Counted from the stretch's first letter, positions 27,083 to 36,138 are shown. The stretch: DNA of 39,914 nt from Candidatus Magasanikiibacteriota bacterium (GCA_018651085.1 JABIEQ010000001.1:1-39914); one strand, 5' to 3'. Notes: a model not told the origin generated them from the letters alone. Program-made: numbers and translations.

Positions 27083-28060
27083 TTACTTTTTCTTGTGGAA
27101 CCAAAATCCATGCAGACGACTCCTTATACCTTTTTTATGCATTTTCATAAATAGGTAGGTCCATGTTGTGGTTGTAAATACTGTAAATATTGATTGGGCA
27201 AACATGATAAATAGAAAGAATATTCCGGCAAGAAGGACTGTCCCGATGACAAAGAGCCCAGGCACTCCCATAGCATTAAACACTAACCAAAACAGTATAC
27301 CTTCAAGTACCGTCAGCACAAGTCCTCCTGCAACGAATGCCGCAAGGACAACATTACACGCGAGAAGAATAACACCAACTTCTAAAGAGACTAATTTATG
27401 AGAAAGAAATAATTTCCATGCGGCTTTTAATGATTTTATAAAGGTATATTCTTCTACCACAACATACCCAGCAGCATATATGACCCAAAATGACATGATC
27501 ATGCCAATAATAGAAAGAAGGACAAATATAATACCAAGCATTATTGCTGCGGCCATTGACCCACTCTCCGCTGCCACATGTACAACATACCCAAGTAATA
27601 CAATAAGTAGTGCAAGTATTCCTTTTTTTACAATATTTAAGAAAAATAATCGCCAAAAATGTGTTACTCCAGCGTGCCATGCCTTATCTGTATCTGGAAG
27701 CTTCTTTTTTAACCTTTTTGTTGATGCTGCTGCTGAATGGATTAAGGCACCTTGTGATACCACAGATACAAAAACAAAAAATAAACCAAATCCTAATAAA
27801 ATCACTCCAACCCAGGCCAATGCAGCCCATCCATCAAGAGGCAAAGAGGCACTTTGAAGTGCACTACAGACGATACGTACCTGGTCCCAGATTCCTACAA
27901 CAGTATAATCTGCACTTGCAGTACTAAATTGTGCAACAAGCTCCATTATTCCCATTTGTCCTAAAAATGCAGCAAAAAGTCCAAATAGCCACAATAGTTT
28001 ATGCTCCCAGGCGAGTCGCCATCCATGGTGTAGTGCTTCACGATACAATGGTTTTTTCAT
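27083..28060 (-). CDS. Polytopic membrane protein of unknown function
   Basis: 325 aa, about seven hydrophobic helices. It starts MKKPLYREALHHGWRLAWEH, a short amphipathic cytoplasmic segment, followed by TM helices. The arrangement, with a soluble loop STKRLKKKLPDTDKAWHAG in the middle and a basic C-terminal tail, recalls the glycerophosphodiesterase membrane domain-like proteins and the product of 12550-13293. No enzymatic motif is seen. It is first gene of the transcript that includes pilB, 27 nt upstream. Involvement in envelope or pilus function is a guess from context. Confidence 0.65.
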   Translation of the reverse strand: MKKPLYREALHHGWRLAWEHKLLWLFGLFAAFLGQMGIMELVAQFSTASADYTVVGIWDQVRIVCSALQSASLPLDGWAALAWVGVILLGFGLFFVFVSVVSQGALIHSAAASTKRLKKKLPDTDKAWHAGVTHFWRLFFLNIVKKGILALLIVLLGYVVHVAAESGSMAAAIMLGIIFVLLSIIGMIMSFWVIYAAGYVVVEEYTFIKSLKAAWKLFLSHKLVSLEVGVILLACNVVLAAFVAGGLVLTVLEGILFWLVFNAMGVPGLFVIGTVLLAGIFFLFIMFAQSIFTVFTTTTWTYLFMKMHKKGIRSRLHGFWFHKKK

Positions 28061-28114
28061 ATGACAGGTTTAGATATGATAAACATATCTTTAAATACAA
28101 AAATATGCATGTAC

Positions 28115-28123
28115 AGTATACCA
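28115..28123 (-). promoter_or_regulatory. Promoter of the 27083-28060 gene (extended -10)
   Basis: Minus strand TGG-TATACT with a weak -35 (TTTTCT). Expected start near 28108, 48 nt before the ATG. Confidence 0.55.
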
Positions 28124-28158
28124 TAGGTTTTCTCTATAGAAAAAACATGTTTCCTTTA

Positions 28159-28187
28159 TTGATAAAATTCAACGCTTTGTATATGAT
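28159..28187 (+). promoter_or_regulatory. Promoter overlapping the start of the foreign-looking gene
   Basis: TTGATA, 17 bp, TATGAT. The expected start near 28194 falls just after the ATG at 28188, so either the promoter is fortuitous or translation begins further in. AGAAGGAG at 28195-28202 is the only convincing Shine-Dalgarno-like sequence near a gene start in this window, but no start codon sits at the right distance; the next in-frame one is TTG at 28218. Confidence 0.5.
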
Positions 28188-28715
28188 ATGTTCAAGAAGG
28201 AGCTTATCGGGAGCTCTTTGACATCTTTTAGAGGTACTGATGTGGAACCCATACATAGTCCGCCACTCGTAGAAGGATACAATGAACAAATTGTTCTGCT
28301 GAGGGCCCTTGCTCTTAGAATTGAGCATAGAGTTCGCGCCCAAATTGACGTACGGCGCTTCATGCTGAACTCAGGAGATCGAGTGTATAGATTCTCGGTT
28401 CCATCGTGTTCGGCGAACCGACCTCGAGAATTTTCCTACGTTCATGCGCAAGATCATGAACGAAAAGGCACCGTCCTCACCCTTCTTTCTGAGCTCCTTC
28501 GCTATTTCGCAGATATCCATGCGTGCCAAGCACTACAGGCACGATACATGGGTAACGAAGCGGAATATACCACCCAGATGACAAATACTGGGGTGTATAA
28601 TCAACGAGCTCGTGAGGCTGATTTCCACGCCAGACGGGAAGTTACAATTTCTCACATCCACAGACAACGCATCATAGAGTTAGACGGCAAAAAGCCCGTC
28701 TCTAGAAAACTCTGA
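28188..28715 (+). CDS. Hypothetical protein of unusual composition, possibly acquired
   Basis: 175 aa, not recognised. The reading frame is open for 176 codons and looks coding, but codon use differs sharply from all neighbours: many CGA/CGC/CGG Arg, CTG/CTC Leu, GCG Ala and TCG Ser codons, and clearly higher GC. The protein is Arg-rich and mostly helical, without TM segment or signal peptide. It stands alone between divergent and convergent genes, with its own promoter and the long hairpin at 28754. The start is uncertain: ATG 28188 overlaps the promoter, TTG 28218 is the alternative. These traits suggest lateral transfer, from composition only. Confidence 0.55.
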   Translation: MFKKELIGSSLTSFRGTDVEPIHSPPLVEGYNEQIVLLRALALRIEHRVRAQIDVRRFMLNSGDRVYRFSVPSCSANRPREFSYVHAQDHERKGTVLTLLSELLRYFADIHACQALQARYMGNEAEYTTQMTNTGVYNQRAREADFHARREVTISHIHRQRIIELDGKKPVSRKL

Positions 28716-28753
28716 TGTGCTCGACTACCGTTCCCACCTTACCTCCTTCCAAC

Positions 28754-28826
28754 AAAAAACCACCTCGTCCGTTCAGTATTTCTTTATTATAAAGATATAT
28801 TGAAAGGAGTTTTGAGGTGGTTTTTT
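28754..28826. terminator. Long imperfect hairpin, probable bidirectional terminator
   Basis: Perfect 13-bp ends (AAAAAACCACCTC at 28754-28766, GAGGTGGTTTTTT at 28814-28826) separated by 47 nt. The interior is itself an imperfect palindrome around CTTTATTATAAAG with TTCA and TGAA flanks. It separates convergent genes and gives T tracts on both strands. The size and nested structure are larger than for the other terminators here. Confidence 0.6.
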
Positions 28827-28840
28827 AATTTGTGTATGTA

Positions 28841-30682
28841 TTACTTATCTTCTTTTTTTGTTCCCATGATGCTATTAAACTCTTCTTGCTCTACGGTTTC
28901 TTTTTCTAAAAGAATACGTACAAGCTCATCCATTTGATGTCGGTTTTCTTCAATTGTCTTTTTTGATTGTATTTTTGCTTCCTCTAGAATTCTATTAATT
29001 TCTTCGTCAATTATCTGAGCTGTACTTTCACTATAGTTTTTCTTTGCATGAATTTCTTGCGCAAGAAAAATCATTTCTTCTTGTTCTCCGTACATTCGTG
29101 GTCCGAGTTTATCACTCATTCCATAACGCATCACCATGCTTGTGGCCATTTGGGTAGCCTTCTTTAGATCACTTGAAGGTCCTGTTGATAATTGATCGTC
29201 CCCATAGATCATTCTCTCTGTGACATATCCTCCAAGGATCATAGCTAGATCGTCTTTAAATTGCGCAATGGTTCTATACCGTTTATCTCTTTCAGGAGTA
29301 CTTAAGGTATATCCTCCAGCTTGCCCACGACCAATGATTGATATTTTTCTTACGGGATCACAATTTTCAAGGAAATGTCCAACAACTGCGTGTCCTGCTT
29401 CATGATATGCAGTCATTTTTCTTTCATGTTTTGTCATGACACGTGATCTTTTTTCTGGTCCAAGAAGCACTTTCTCAATACTATCTAAAATATCTTCTTG
29501 ATCAATTTCTTTTTTGTTTAACCGCACGGCACGGATAGCCGCTTCGTTCAATAAATTTGCTAAATCTGCTCCGGCAAACCCCGGTGTTCTTTCTGCAAGC
29601 TTTTGCAAGTTTACTTCTTTACTCATTGGTTTATTTCCTACATGTACTTTTAAGATAGCTAACCGATCAGAAATATCTGGCATGTCAACGGTTACACGTC
29701 TATCAAACCGACCCGGGCGAAGTAGTGCTCGATCAAGGACGTCTGGTCTATTTGTTGCACCGATTACAATGACTCCAAGATTTGGTTCAAACCCATCCAT
29801 CTCTACAAGAATTTGATTTAAGGTTTGTTCTCGTTCATCGTGACTTCCACCAAGCCCTGCGCCACGCTTTCTTCCAACAGCATCCATTTCATCAATAAAC
29901 ACAATTGCTGGTGCTACTTTCTTTGCCTTATTAAATAAGTCTCGCACACGACTTGCTCCAACACCTACAAACATTTCGACAAACTCTGACCCACTGATAT
30001 GAAAAAATGGAACATCAGCTTCTCCGGCGACAGCTTTTGCCATTAATGTCTTTCCTGTACCAGGAGATCCCATAAGAAGGACTCCTTTAGGAATTTTTGC
30101 TCCCATGACAGCAAATTTCTTTGGGTTTTTCAGAAATTCAACAATTTCTTGAAGTTCTTCTTTTGCTTCTTTTGCTCCAGCAACATCCTTAAATGTTATT
30201 TTGCTTTTTTCGTCTTTTTTTGCTTCACGAGCACGACTTTGTCCAAATCCCATTGCCTTACTATTTGCTCCTTGCACTTGGCGACTCATAAAATAGATGA
30301 GCCCAATAATAAGAAGGATTGGAAGAAGATACGGAAGAAGAGCCCCTGCCCAGAATTTAAATCCTGTTTCATCTTGAACACTAACATCAATGCTTTTGAG
30401 CTTTTCTGAGTCTACCCCATAATTTTGTGTGAGTTCAGAAAAAGATTGTCCCAATTCTTTTCGGACTTCTTTTTGTTTTGCTCCTTCTTCTTTTGTTGTC
30501 ACTAATAATGTGTCCCCTCTTACCTCAATGCTTGTAATATTCTCTTGGTTAATGTCTTCTATAAGGACATTAATCCCAACTTTTTCTGTTTTTTCTTCAG
30601 TAAAGTTTGAGTACCCAAGGATTGAAGCTACAACGAGGAGCACAATGATGATAATTCCAAAGTTTTTTAACAAATTTTTCAT
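28841..30682 (-). CDS. ftsH: ATP-dependent zinc metalloprotease FtsH
   Basis: 613 aa membrane-anchored AAA+ protease that degrades misassembled membrane and regulatory proteins. TM1 is about residues 8-24, a periplasmic-type domain follows, and TM2 is about 113-131. The AAA module has Walker A GSPGTGKT, Walker [12 protein letters not shown] and the SRH ([20 protein letters not shown]). The M41 protease domain has the HEAGHAV zinc motif and a downstream third ligand Asp region. It is normal length for bacterial FtsH. It is monocistronic, with a near-consensus promoter at 30720-30748. Confidence 0.97.
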   Translation of the reverse strand: MKNLLKNFGIIIIVLLVVASILGYSNFTEEKTEKVGINVLIEDINQENITSIEVRGDTLLVTTKEEGAKQKEVRKELGQSFSELTQNYGVDSEKLKSIDVSVQDETGFKFWAGALLPYLLPILLIIGLIYFMSRQVQGANSKAMGFGQSRAREAKKDEKSKITFKDVAGAKEAKEELQEIVEFLKNPKKFAVMGAKIPKGVLLMGSPGTGKTLMAKAVAGEADVPFFHISGSEFVEMFVGVGASRVRDLFNKAKKVAPAIVFIDEMDAVGRKRGAGLGGSHDEREQTLNQILVEMDGFEPNLGVIVIGATNRPDVLDRALLRPGRFDRRVTVDMPDISDRLAILKVHVGNKPMSKEVNLQKLAERTPGFAGADLANLLNEAAIRAVRLNKKEIDQEDILDSIEKVLLGPEKRSRVMTKHERKMTAYHEAGHAVVGHFLENCDPVRKISIIGRGQAGGYTLSTPERDKRYRTIAQFKDDLAMILGGYVTERMIYGDDQLSTGPSSDLKKATQMATSMVMRYGMSDKLGPRMYGEQEEMIFLAQEIHAKKNYSESTAQIIDEEINRILEEAKIQSKKTIEENRHQMDELVRILLEKETVEQEEFNSIMGTKKEDK

Positions 30683-30719
30683 ACAATAATAGTAGTCTTT
30701 TTAGGTTTAACGTCTTCGT

Positions 30720-30748
30720 AGTATAGGGAACAAGGTCTCTTCTGTCAA
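30720..30748 (-). promoter_or_regulatory. ftsH promoter
   Basis: Minus strand TTGACA, 17 bp, TATACT. Expected start near 30713, about 30 nt before the ATG. Confidence 0.85.
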
Positions 30749-30764
30749 TCGTGATCCCTACTAT

Positions 30765-30787
30765 AAAAAACCCCGGACAAATCCGGG
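30765..30787 (-). terminator. Intrinsic terminator of rpsA
   Basis: CCCGGA / TCCGGG stem with a 4-nt loop, followed on the minus strand by a run of six T, 13 nt after the rpsA stop. Confidence 0.85.
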
Positions 30788-30799
30788 ATATTTTTATAT

Positions 30800-31984
30800 T
30801 TAGGCAGCTACTTCTTCTTTTTCTTCTGCGTCTTCTTTTACTGGTTCTTCAGTTTTCTCTGTAGCGACTTCTTTTTTCGGTGGTTTTCCTTTTACGCCTT
30901 CGACTTTCAGTCCGAGCCGATGTTCTGCTGGCTCAATGTTCATGATTTCGAATTTGTAATTTTCACCGATAGTGAATTTTTCTTTCAGATCTTCAATGCC
31001 ACGAACTGGGCTATTTGATACTTCTGAAATGTGTGCAAGTCCATGAATTTCTTCATCAAGTTTTACCATGAGTCCGAATGGTTCAATCTTATGCACTCGT
31101 CCTTCTACGATTTGTCCTTTTTTGTACTTATCTTTGACGCTTTTCCAAGGATCATTGATAAGTCGTTTCATTGAAAGGTAAATCTTTGACTTATTAAAGT
31201 CGATAATTTGTGCAGTTACTTTGTCTCCCACTTTCAAGATGTCTTTTGGATGATCAATTCGTTGCCATACCATTTCTGAAATGTGCACAAGTCCTTCAAG
31301 TCCTTGTCCGAACTTGATAAAGGCCCCAAATGAAGTAAGTGCACTTACTTCTCCGTCAACAGTGTCCCCAATCTTATATGATTCAAGGATTGCTTTTTGA
31401 TCATCTTCCCACACAGCTTTTTGTGAGACAATAAGTTTTTCTTCTTTTTTGTTTGCGGTAATAACCTTTGCTTGAAACGTTAAGCCAATCATTTCTCGAA
31501 GTTTTTCCAAGATAAGATTCTTATCTCCGTTTGCAACGCGTGGGTAATTCTCTGGTGAGAGTTGTGACACTGGCATAAATCCAGTAAGAGCATCAATTTT
31601 AATCATCAAACCACCTTTGTTTGCCGCAATTACTTTCACTTCAATAGTTAAACCATCATCCACGTGCGCCAACATACGATTCCATACTTTTTGGTATCCA
31701 GCTGAACGGAATGATAATTCCATTTCTCCTGTTTCGTTTTCTAGTTCAATAACGGTAGATTCTACTTCGTCACCAACTTTAACATTTGCAAATTCTTGTG
31801 ACTCAGAAAATAGTTCTTGTCCACGAACAAGTCCTGTAGTCATTCCATTAAGATCTACACGGATTGCTCCTTTATCAATTGAAAGGACTATTCCTTTTAC
31901 GAGTTCACCTACTTTTGGGAGTTGTGAAAAATAATCTTTCAATAGCTTCCCAAATTCGCTATTTTTTAGCTTGTCGTCTTCCAT
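30800..31984 (-). CDS. rpsA: 30S ribosomal protein S1 (four S1 domains)
   Basis: 394 aa with four OB-fold S1 repeats at about residues 23-92, 108-176, 193-260 and 278-346. Repeats 3 and 4 show the strongest signatures (GxVxxxxxFGAFIKFGQGLEGLVHISE and GLMVKLDEEIHGLAHISE patterns). The tail is acidic and Glu-rich. E. coli S1 has six domains; the four-domain form is that of many other bacteria. S1 binds U-rich single-stranded leaders and helps unwind mRNA at initiation. That is relevant because starts here lack Shine-Dalgarno sequences. It is monocistronic between its own promoter and terminator. Confidence 0.93.
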   Translation of the reverse strand: MEDDKLKNSEFGKLLKDYFSQLPKVGELVKGIVLSIDKGAIRVDLNGMTTGLVRGQELFSESQEFANVKVGDEVESTVIELENETGEMELSFRSAGYQKVWNRMLAHVDDGLTIEVKVIAANKGGLMIKIDALTGFMPVSQLSPENYPRVANGDKNLILEKLREMIGLTFQAKVITANKKEEKLIVSQKAVWEDDQKAILESYKIGDTVDGEVSALTSFGAFIKFGQGLEGLVHISEMVWQRIDHPKDILKVGDKVTAQIIDFNKSKIYLSMKRLINDPWKSVKDKYKKGQIVEGRVHKIEPFGLMVKLDEEIHGLAHISEVSNSPVRGIEDLKEKFTIGENYKFEIMNIEPAEHRLGLKVEGVKGKPPKKEVATEKTEEPVKEDAEEKEEVAA

Positions 31985-32030
31985 ATTATGAATTAAATAT
32001 TACCCAAGAAGAAACGATGCTTCTGTAGGG

Positions 32031-32048
32031 TCTAGCTCAATGGCTAGA
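32031..32048 (-). promoter_or_regulatory. Hairpin in the rpsA leader
   Basis: On the minus strand TCTAGC-CATTGA-GCTAGA, a 6-bp stem in the leader about 47 nt before the ATG. It might be part of S1 autoregulation, known in other bacteria; no other evidence. Confidence 0.35.
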
Positions 32049-32066
32049 GTGAATAAAAGTGGCCTT

Positions 32067-32095
32067 ATCTTAGCATAAAATTTATACTAATGCAA
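32067..32095 (-). promoter_or_regulatory. rpsA promoter
   Basis: Minus strand TTGCAT, 17 bp, TAAGAT with TGC extended -10. Expected start near 32060, leader about 76 nt. The gene-free stretch 31985-32286 holds this promoter, the rpsA leader and the divergent promoter at 32202-32230; I see nothing else in it. Confidence 0.7.
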
Positions 32096-32201
32096 GACTC
32101 TCCATATGACTGTATTTACTCTGATATTCCTATATATATAAATCATCCACATTTTCTTATTTTTGCCTAAAATACGCGGTTTTCTTCTTCTATGGCCCCC
32201 C

Positions 32202-32230
32202 TTGCAATAAAATGACTGAAACGGTATACT
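32202..32230 (+). promoter_or_regulatory. Promoter of the MBL-like gene
   Basis: TTGCAA, 17 bp, TATACT. Expected start near 32237, with a leader of about 50 nt that begins with a small ACGTC/GACGT hairpin (32235-32249). Confidence 0.75.
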
Positions 32231-32286
32231 ATTCACGTCTTCGCGACGTAGTTTCTGTCCATTTTTTCTTATATTTTCTCTAAATT

Positions 32287-32901
32287 ATGCATATTTCTTG
32301 GCTTGGTTCGACTGCTTTTCGTATTCAAACAAAACCTGACGCAGATGATGTGGTTGTTGTGATTGACCCTTATAAACCTAAAGAAGGAACATTTCCTCGA
32401 AGTCTCACACCACAGATTGCGCTTTTCACTCGTGGAGAGGAAGATGCTATCACCTTATCAGCCGACCCATTTACCCTTTCTCACCCAGGTGAAATTGAGA
32501 CAAAGGGTGTACTTGTTACAACCGTACAAGGGCATGAAAAAAATACCTTGATGATCCGTGTTGATTCAGAACATATGAGTATTGGTCATGTTGGACACAT
32601 TAGTAAACCACTTACTGATGAACAGCTTGAAGTTATCTCTGGCGTTGATATTTTATGTGTTCCTGTTGGCGGAAAAGATTGTTTTAACGCAGAAGCTGCC
32701 GTAAAGATGGTTAACACGATTGAACCTCGCATTGTTATTCCAATGTCCTTTAAAAGTGACAATGATCCAGAAGAAGCAGATGTTTCTGCCTTTTTAAATG
32801 CAATTGGTGCACCAAATGATGGTGCAGAAAAGAAAGTGATCATTAAACATAAAGATCTTCCTCAAGAAGAAACTCGCATTATTGTTCTTGCGAAAGAATA
32901 A
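32287..32901 (+). CDS. Metallo-beta-lactamase-fold protein lacking metal ligands
   Basis: 204 aa. The fold outline is that of UlaG-like MBL proteins: MHISWLGSTAFRIQT, VVVIDPYKP, then PGEIETKGVLVTTV, IGHVGHISKPLTDEQLE, VDILCVPVGG and PRIVIPMSF. The metal sites are gone: where UlaG-like enzymes have THxHxDH there is FTRGEEDAI, the DxG after the sheet is HVGHIS, and the final His of IPMHY is Ser. It is therefore probably a non-hydrolytic relative. It is cotranscribed with a one-pass membrane protein (10 nt gap) and perhaps gyrA. Its role is unknown. Confidence 0.75.
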   Translation: MHISWLGSTAFRIQTKPDADDVVVVIDPYKPKEGTFPRSLTPQIALFTRGEEDAITLSADPFTLSHPGEIETKGVLVTTVQGHEKNTLMIRVDSEHMSIGHVGHISKPLTDEQLEVISGVDILCVPVGGKDCFNAEAAVKMVNTIEPRIVIPMSFKSDNDPEEADVSAFLNAIGAPNDGAEKKVIIKHKDLPQEETRIIVLAKE

Positions 32902-32910
32902 CCCTGTCGT

Positions 32911-33564
32911 ATGCCAAAAAAGAAGGCATCAAAACCAAAACGAAGAAAGGCTTCAAAAGAAGTCCGCGCTGAAATTGAAAAAATGGTTGATGGATTACCA
33001 GAACTTCTTTCGGATACACAAGAAGAACCTTGGAATCCAGAAACCCATGACTGGGATAATGATCCAGAAGAACCGCATGGTAAAAAACGTGACAGTTATT
33101 ATTCGCATCATGACTCCGACGATATTTTATCGTCTAAAGACATTAAACGAGCATGGGGAGACCAAGCGCACCACCACCACAGAAAACGACAAATGGTTAT
33201 ATGGGGTGTTGTTGCTATTGCGGTTATGATCTTTGCTGTATGGACAGTTAATGCACGCATTGTCATTCATGACATTGCAAATGCTCCGACGCCATCTACT
33301 GAAGGACAACTCCTTAATACTGCAAAAAACGATTTTTCTGCTATTATTGATACGATTTCTTCTCAAGAAGAGGCGAAAATCCGTGCAAATAGTCAGATAC
33401 GTGAAGCAGAAAAAGAAGTGCAAGAAGAACAAACTATTAAAGAACGACTCGGGGCCCTTTTTACTGCTCTTAAAAATGTAAATACGGCTTCTTCTACAAT
33501 AGACACACTTCCTTCTTCAACGTCTACTGCCACTACGACGTCATCACCTCAACAAGTGGAATAA
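32911..33564 (+). CDS. Single-pass membrane protein of unknown function
   Basis: 217 aa. A Lys/Arg-rich start (MPKKKASKPKRRK), an acidic/His-rich cytoplasmic stretch with HHHH before the membrane, and one TM helix at about 94-113. A coiled-coil-prone segment follows (about 150-185: EEAKIRANSQIREAEKEVQE) and then a Ser/Thr-rich C-terminus. It has no recognisable domain. The gene starts 10 nt after the MBL-like gene and is followed by a palindrome and gyrA. Confidence 0.65.
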   Translation: MPKKKASKPKRRKASKEVRAEIEKMVDGLPELLSDTQEEPWNPETHDWDNDPEEPHGKKRDSYYSHHDSDDILSSKDIKRAWGDQAHHHHRKRQMVIWGVVAIAVMIFAVWTVNARIVIHDIANAPTPSTEGQLLNTAKNDFSAIIDTISSQEEAKIRANSQIREAEKEVQEEQTIKERLGALFTALKNVNTASSTIDTLPSSTSTATTTSSPQQVE

Positions 33565-33572
33565 AAGATAGA

Positions 33573-33606
33573 TATATAGATGTCTTTTTATATACATCTA
33601 TATACT
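33573..33606 (+). promoter_or_regulatory. Palindrome and possible -10 upstream of gyrA
   Basis: An 11-bp perfect inverted repeat TATATAGATGT (33573-33583) and ACATCTATATA (33594-33604) with a 10-nt T-rich spacer. The right arm overlaps TATACT at 33601-33606, which would place a start near 33613, 19 nt before the gyrA ATG. No clear -35 is seen. It may be an operator or a supercoiling-sensitive cruciform; it lacks a following T tract, so it is not a normal terminator. Confidence 0.4.
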
Positions 33607-33631
33607 TATCTTGTATTAATGGGATCTTGTT

Positions 33632-36124
33632 ATGCCAAAAAAGAAAAATACTGCGGCCGTTGAGCCAGAGGTTGTTGAATCTGGTGCGCTTGGAAAGATT
33701 GAACCAATTCAACTTGTTGATGAAATGAAACGATCATATCTTGATTATGCAATGAGTGTAATTGTTTCTCGTGCACTTCCTGATGTACGGGACGGATTAA
33801 AACCCGTACACCGACGTATCTTATATGCCATGTGGAAATTAGGACTTCGGCATAATGCGAAGTTTCGTAAATCTGCAAATGTAGTTGGACAAGTGATGGC
33901 GAAGTATCACCCCCATGGTGATGCCTCAATTTATGATTCCCTTGTTCGAATGGCGCAAACGTTTAGCATGCGGACACCACTTGTTAATGGTCAAGGAAAC
34001 TTCGGATCAATGGATGGAGATAATGCCGCTGCGATGCGTTATACTGAGGCGAAACTGCAAGCTGTTGCAGAAGAACTTCTCCATGATATTGAAAAAGATA
34101 CTGTTGACTTTGTACCAAACTATGATGGATCGGCAAAAGAGCCAAAAGTACTTCCAACAAAACTTCCAAACCTACTCATGAATGGAAGTATGGGTATTGC
34201 GGTTGGAATGGCTACAAACATTCCCCCACATAACTTAGGGGAATTATGTACTGCTATTCTCCACCTTATTGAGACTCCAACAGCAACGATTGAAGATCTA
34301 TTAACGCACGTGAAAGGACCAGATTTTCCAACTGGTGGAATTATTTATGACAAAAAAGATATCTTAGCGGCATATGCAACAGGTCGTGGAGGTATTGTAC
34401 TTCGAGCACAAACGGAAATTGAAGAAACAGCAAACGGAAAATTTCGTATTCTTGTCACTGAAATTCCATATCAAGTAAATAAAGCAAAACTTATTGAAAA
34501 GATTGCTACGCTTGTACAAGAAAAGAAATTAGATGGTATTCGTGATCTACGAGACGAATCTAATAAAGAAGGAGTACGTGTTGTTGTTGAACTTAAAAAA
34601 GATGCGTATCCGAAAAAGGTGCTTAACCGTCTTTTCAAAATGACGCAACTACAAACAACGTTCCATTTAAATATGATTGCGCTTGTTGATGGGATTCAAC
34701 CACGAGTGTTGAACCTGAAAGCAATTCTTGAAGAATATATTAAACATAGACAAGTTGTTGTACGACGGCGAACTGAGTTTGATCTTCATAAAGCAAAAGA
34801 ACGAGCACACATTTTAGAAGGGTTAAAAATTGCGCTTGATAAAATTGATTTAGTTATTGATACGATTCGTAAATCAAAAGATAAAGAAGAAGCTAAGATT
34901 AACTTGATTAAAAAATTTAAGTTTAGTGATCGCCAAACGGTTGCTATTTTAGACATGCGGCTCCAACAACTTGCAAACTTAGAACGACAAAAAATTGAAA
35001 TGGAATTAAAAGATAAGAAAAAACTTATTGCAGAGCTTGAAGCAATTCTTGCTAGCCCGAAGAAAATTCTTTCTATCATTAAAGAAGAAACAACGACTCT
35101 GAATGATTCATTTTCTAATCCTCGACGAACAAAAATCATGCCAAAAGCTGTCGGGGACTTTAGTATGGAAGATCTTATCCCGAACGAGCCGACTATTATA
35201 ATGATTACTGAGGCTGGATACATTAAACGCTTGCCACCTGATACGTTTAAAACACAAGCTCGTGGCGGAAAAGGAGTGCGAGGCCTCTCAACTAAGGCTG
35301 ATGATGTTATTGATCAATTGATGTCAACAAATACACATGACAATCTTCTGTTTTTTACGAGTCGTGGACGTGTGTTTCAACTACATGCCTATGAAATCCC
35401 ACAAGGATCACGTATTGCAAAAGGACAAGCGCTTGTAAACTTCTTGCAACTAGCTCCTCATGAAAAAGTAACAGCAGTGCTTTCAATGGCAGACATGAGT
35501 AAATACAAAAACCTTGTCATGATGACGGTAAAAGGAAACATTAAAAAAACAAAGATCGAAGATTTTTCTAATGTCCGACGATCTGGTTTGATTGCTATGA
35601 AACTTAAAGAAGAAGATAGTTTAGAGTGGGTTCACCCATCTGCGGGAAAAGATGAAATCATGATTGTGACAACTGGTGGACAAGCAATCCGATTTAAAGA
35701 AAGTGGTGTCCGTGCAATGGGACGAGCAGCAAGTGGTGTCCGTGGTATAAAACTTAAATCAACTGATACCGTTGTAGGGATGGAAGTTGTATCAGGTGAT
35801 CTTGTGAAAAAAGGTGTCCTTGAGCTCTTCGTTATCTCAGAAAAGGGTCTTGGAAAGAAAACAAACCTTAAAGAATATAAGGTTCAAGGTCGTGGTGGGT
35901 CTGGAATTAAAACCATGTCTATTACAACAAAAACAGGTAATATTGTAAGTGCTCACGTAGTGAATAATACGGAAGAAAAAGACGTGATGCTTATTTCTAC
36001 CAAGGGACAAGTTGTAAGAACACCTCTTAAGAAGATATCGACATTAGGACGCGCTACTCAAGGAGTTCGCATCATGCGATTTAAAGCTGGTGGAGACTCT
36101 GTAGTGAATATGACGTTGCTATAA
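33632..36124 (+). CDS. gyrA: DNA gyrase subunit A
   Basis: 830 aa breakage-reunion subunit of gyrase, partner of GyrB at 2208-4271. The winged-helix region has the active tyrosine Tyr137 (AAMRYTEAKL). The coiled-coil gate follows (KKKLIAELEAIL). The C-terminal beta-pinwheel contains a GyrA box QARGGKG, the motif that distinguishes GyrA from ParC. At the quinolone-determining site HPHGDASIYD, Ala98 stands where E. coli has Ser83, while Asp102 matches Asp87. Ala at this position is also natural in mycobacteria and weakens quinolone binding. A strong terminator follows the gene. Confidence 0.96.
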   Translation: MPKKKNTAAVEPEVVESGALGKIEPIQLVDEMKRSYLDYAMSVIVSRALPDVRDGLKPVHRRILYAMWKLGLRHNAKFRKSANVVGQVMAKYHPHGDASIYDSLVRMAQTFSMRTPLVNGQGNFGSMDGDNAAAMRYTEAKLQAVAEELLHDIEKDTVDFVPNYDGSAKEPKVLPTKLPNLLMNGSMGIAVGMATNIPPHNLGELCTAILHLIETPTATIEDLLTHVKGPDFPTGGIIYDKKDILAAYATGRGGIVLRAQTEIEETANGKFRILVTEIPYQVNKAKLIEKIATLVQEKKLDGIRDLRDESNKEGVRVVVELKKDAYPKKVLNRLFKMTQLQTTFHLNMIALVDGIQPRVLNLKAILEEYIKHRQVVVRRRTEFDLHKAKERAHILEGLKIALDKIDLVIDTIRKSKDKEEAKINLIKKFKFSDRQTVAILDMRLQQLANLERQKIEMELKDKKKLIAELEAILASPKKILSIIKEETTTLNDSFSNPRRTKIMPKAVGDFSMEDLIPNEPTIIMITEAGYIKRLPPDTFKTQARGGKGVRGLSTKADDVIDQLMSTNTHDNLLFFTSRGRVFQLHAYEIPQGSRIAKGQALVNFLQLAPHEKVTAVLSMADMSKYKNLVMMTVKGNIKKTKIEDFSNVRRSGLIAMKLKEEDSLEWVHPSAGKDEIMIVTTGGQAIRFKESGVRAMGRAASGVRGIKLKSTDTVVGMEVVSGDLVKKGVLELFVISEKGLGKKTNLKEYKVQGRGGSGIKTMSITTKTGNIVSAHVVNNTEEKDVMLISTKGQVVRTPLKKISTLGRATQGVRIMRFKAGGDSVVNMTLL

Positions 36125-36138
36125 TCCCATAGTAATAT

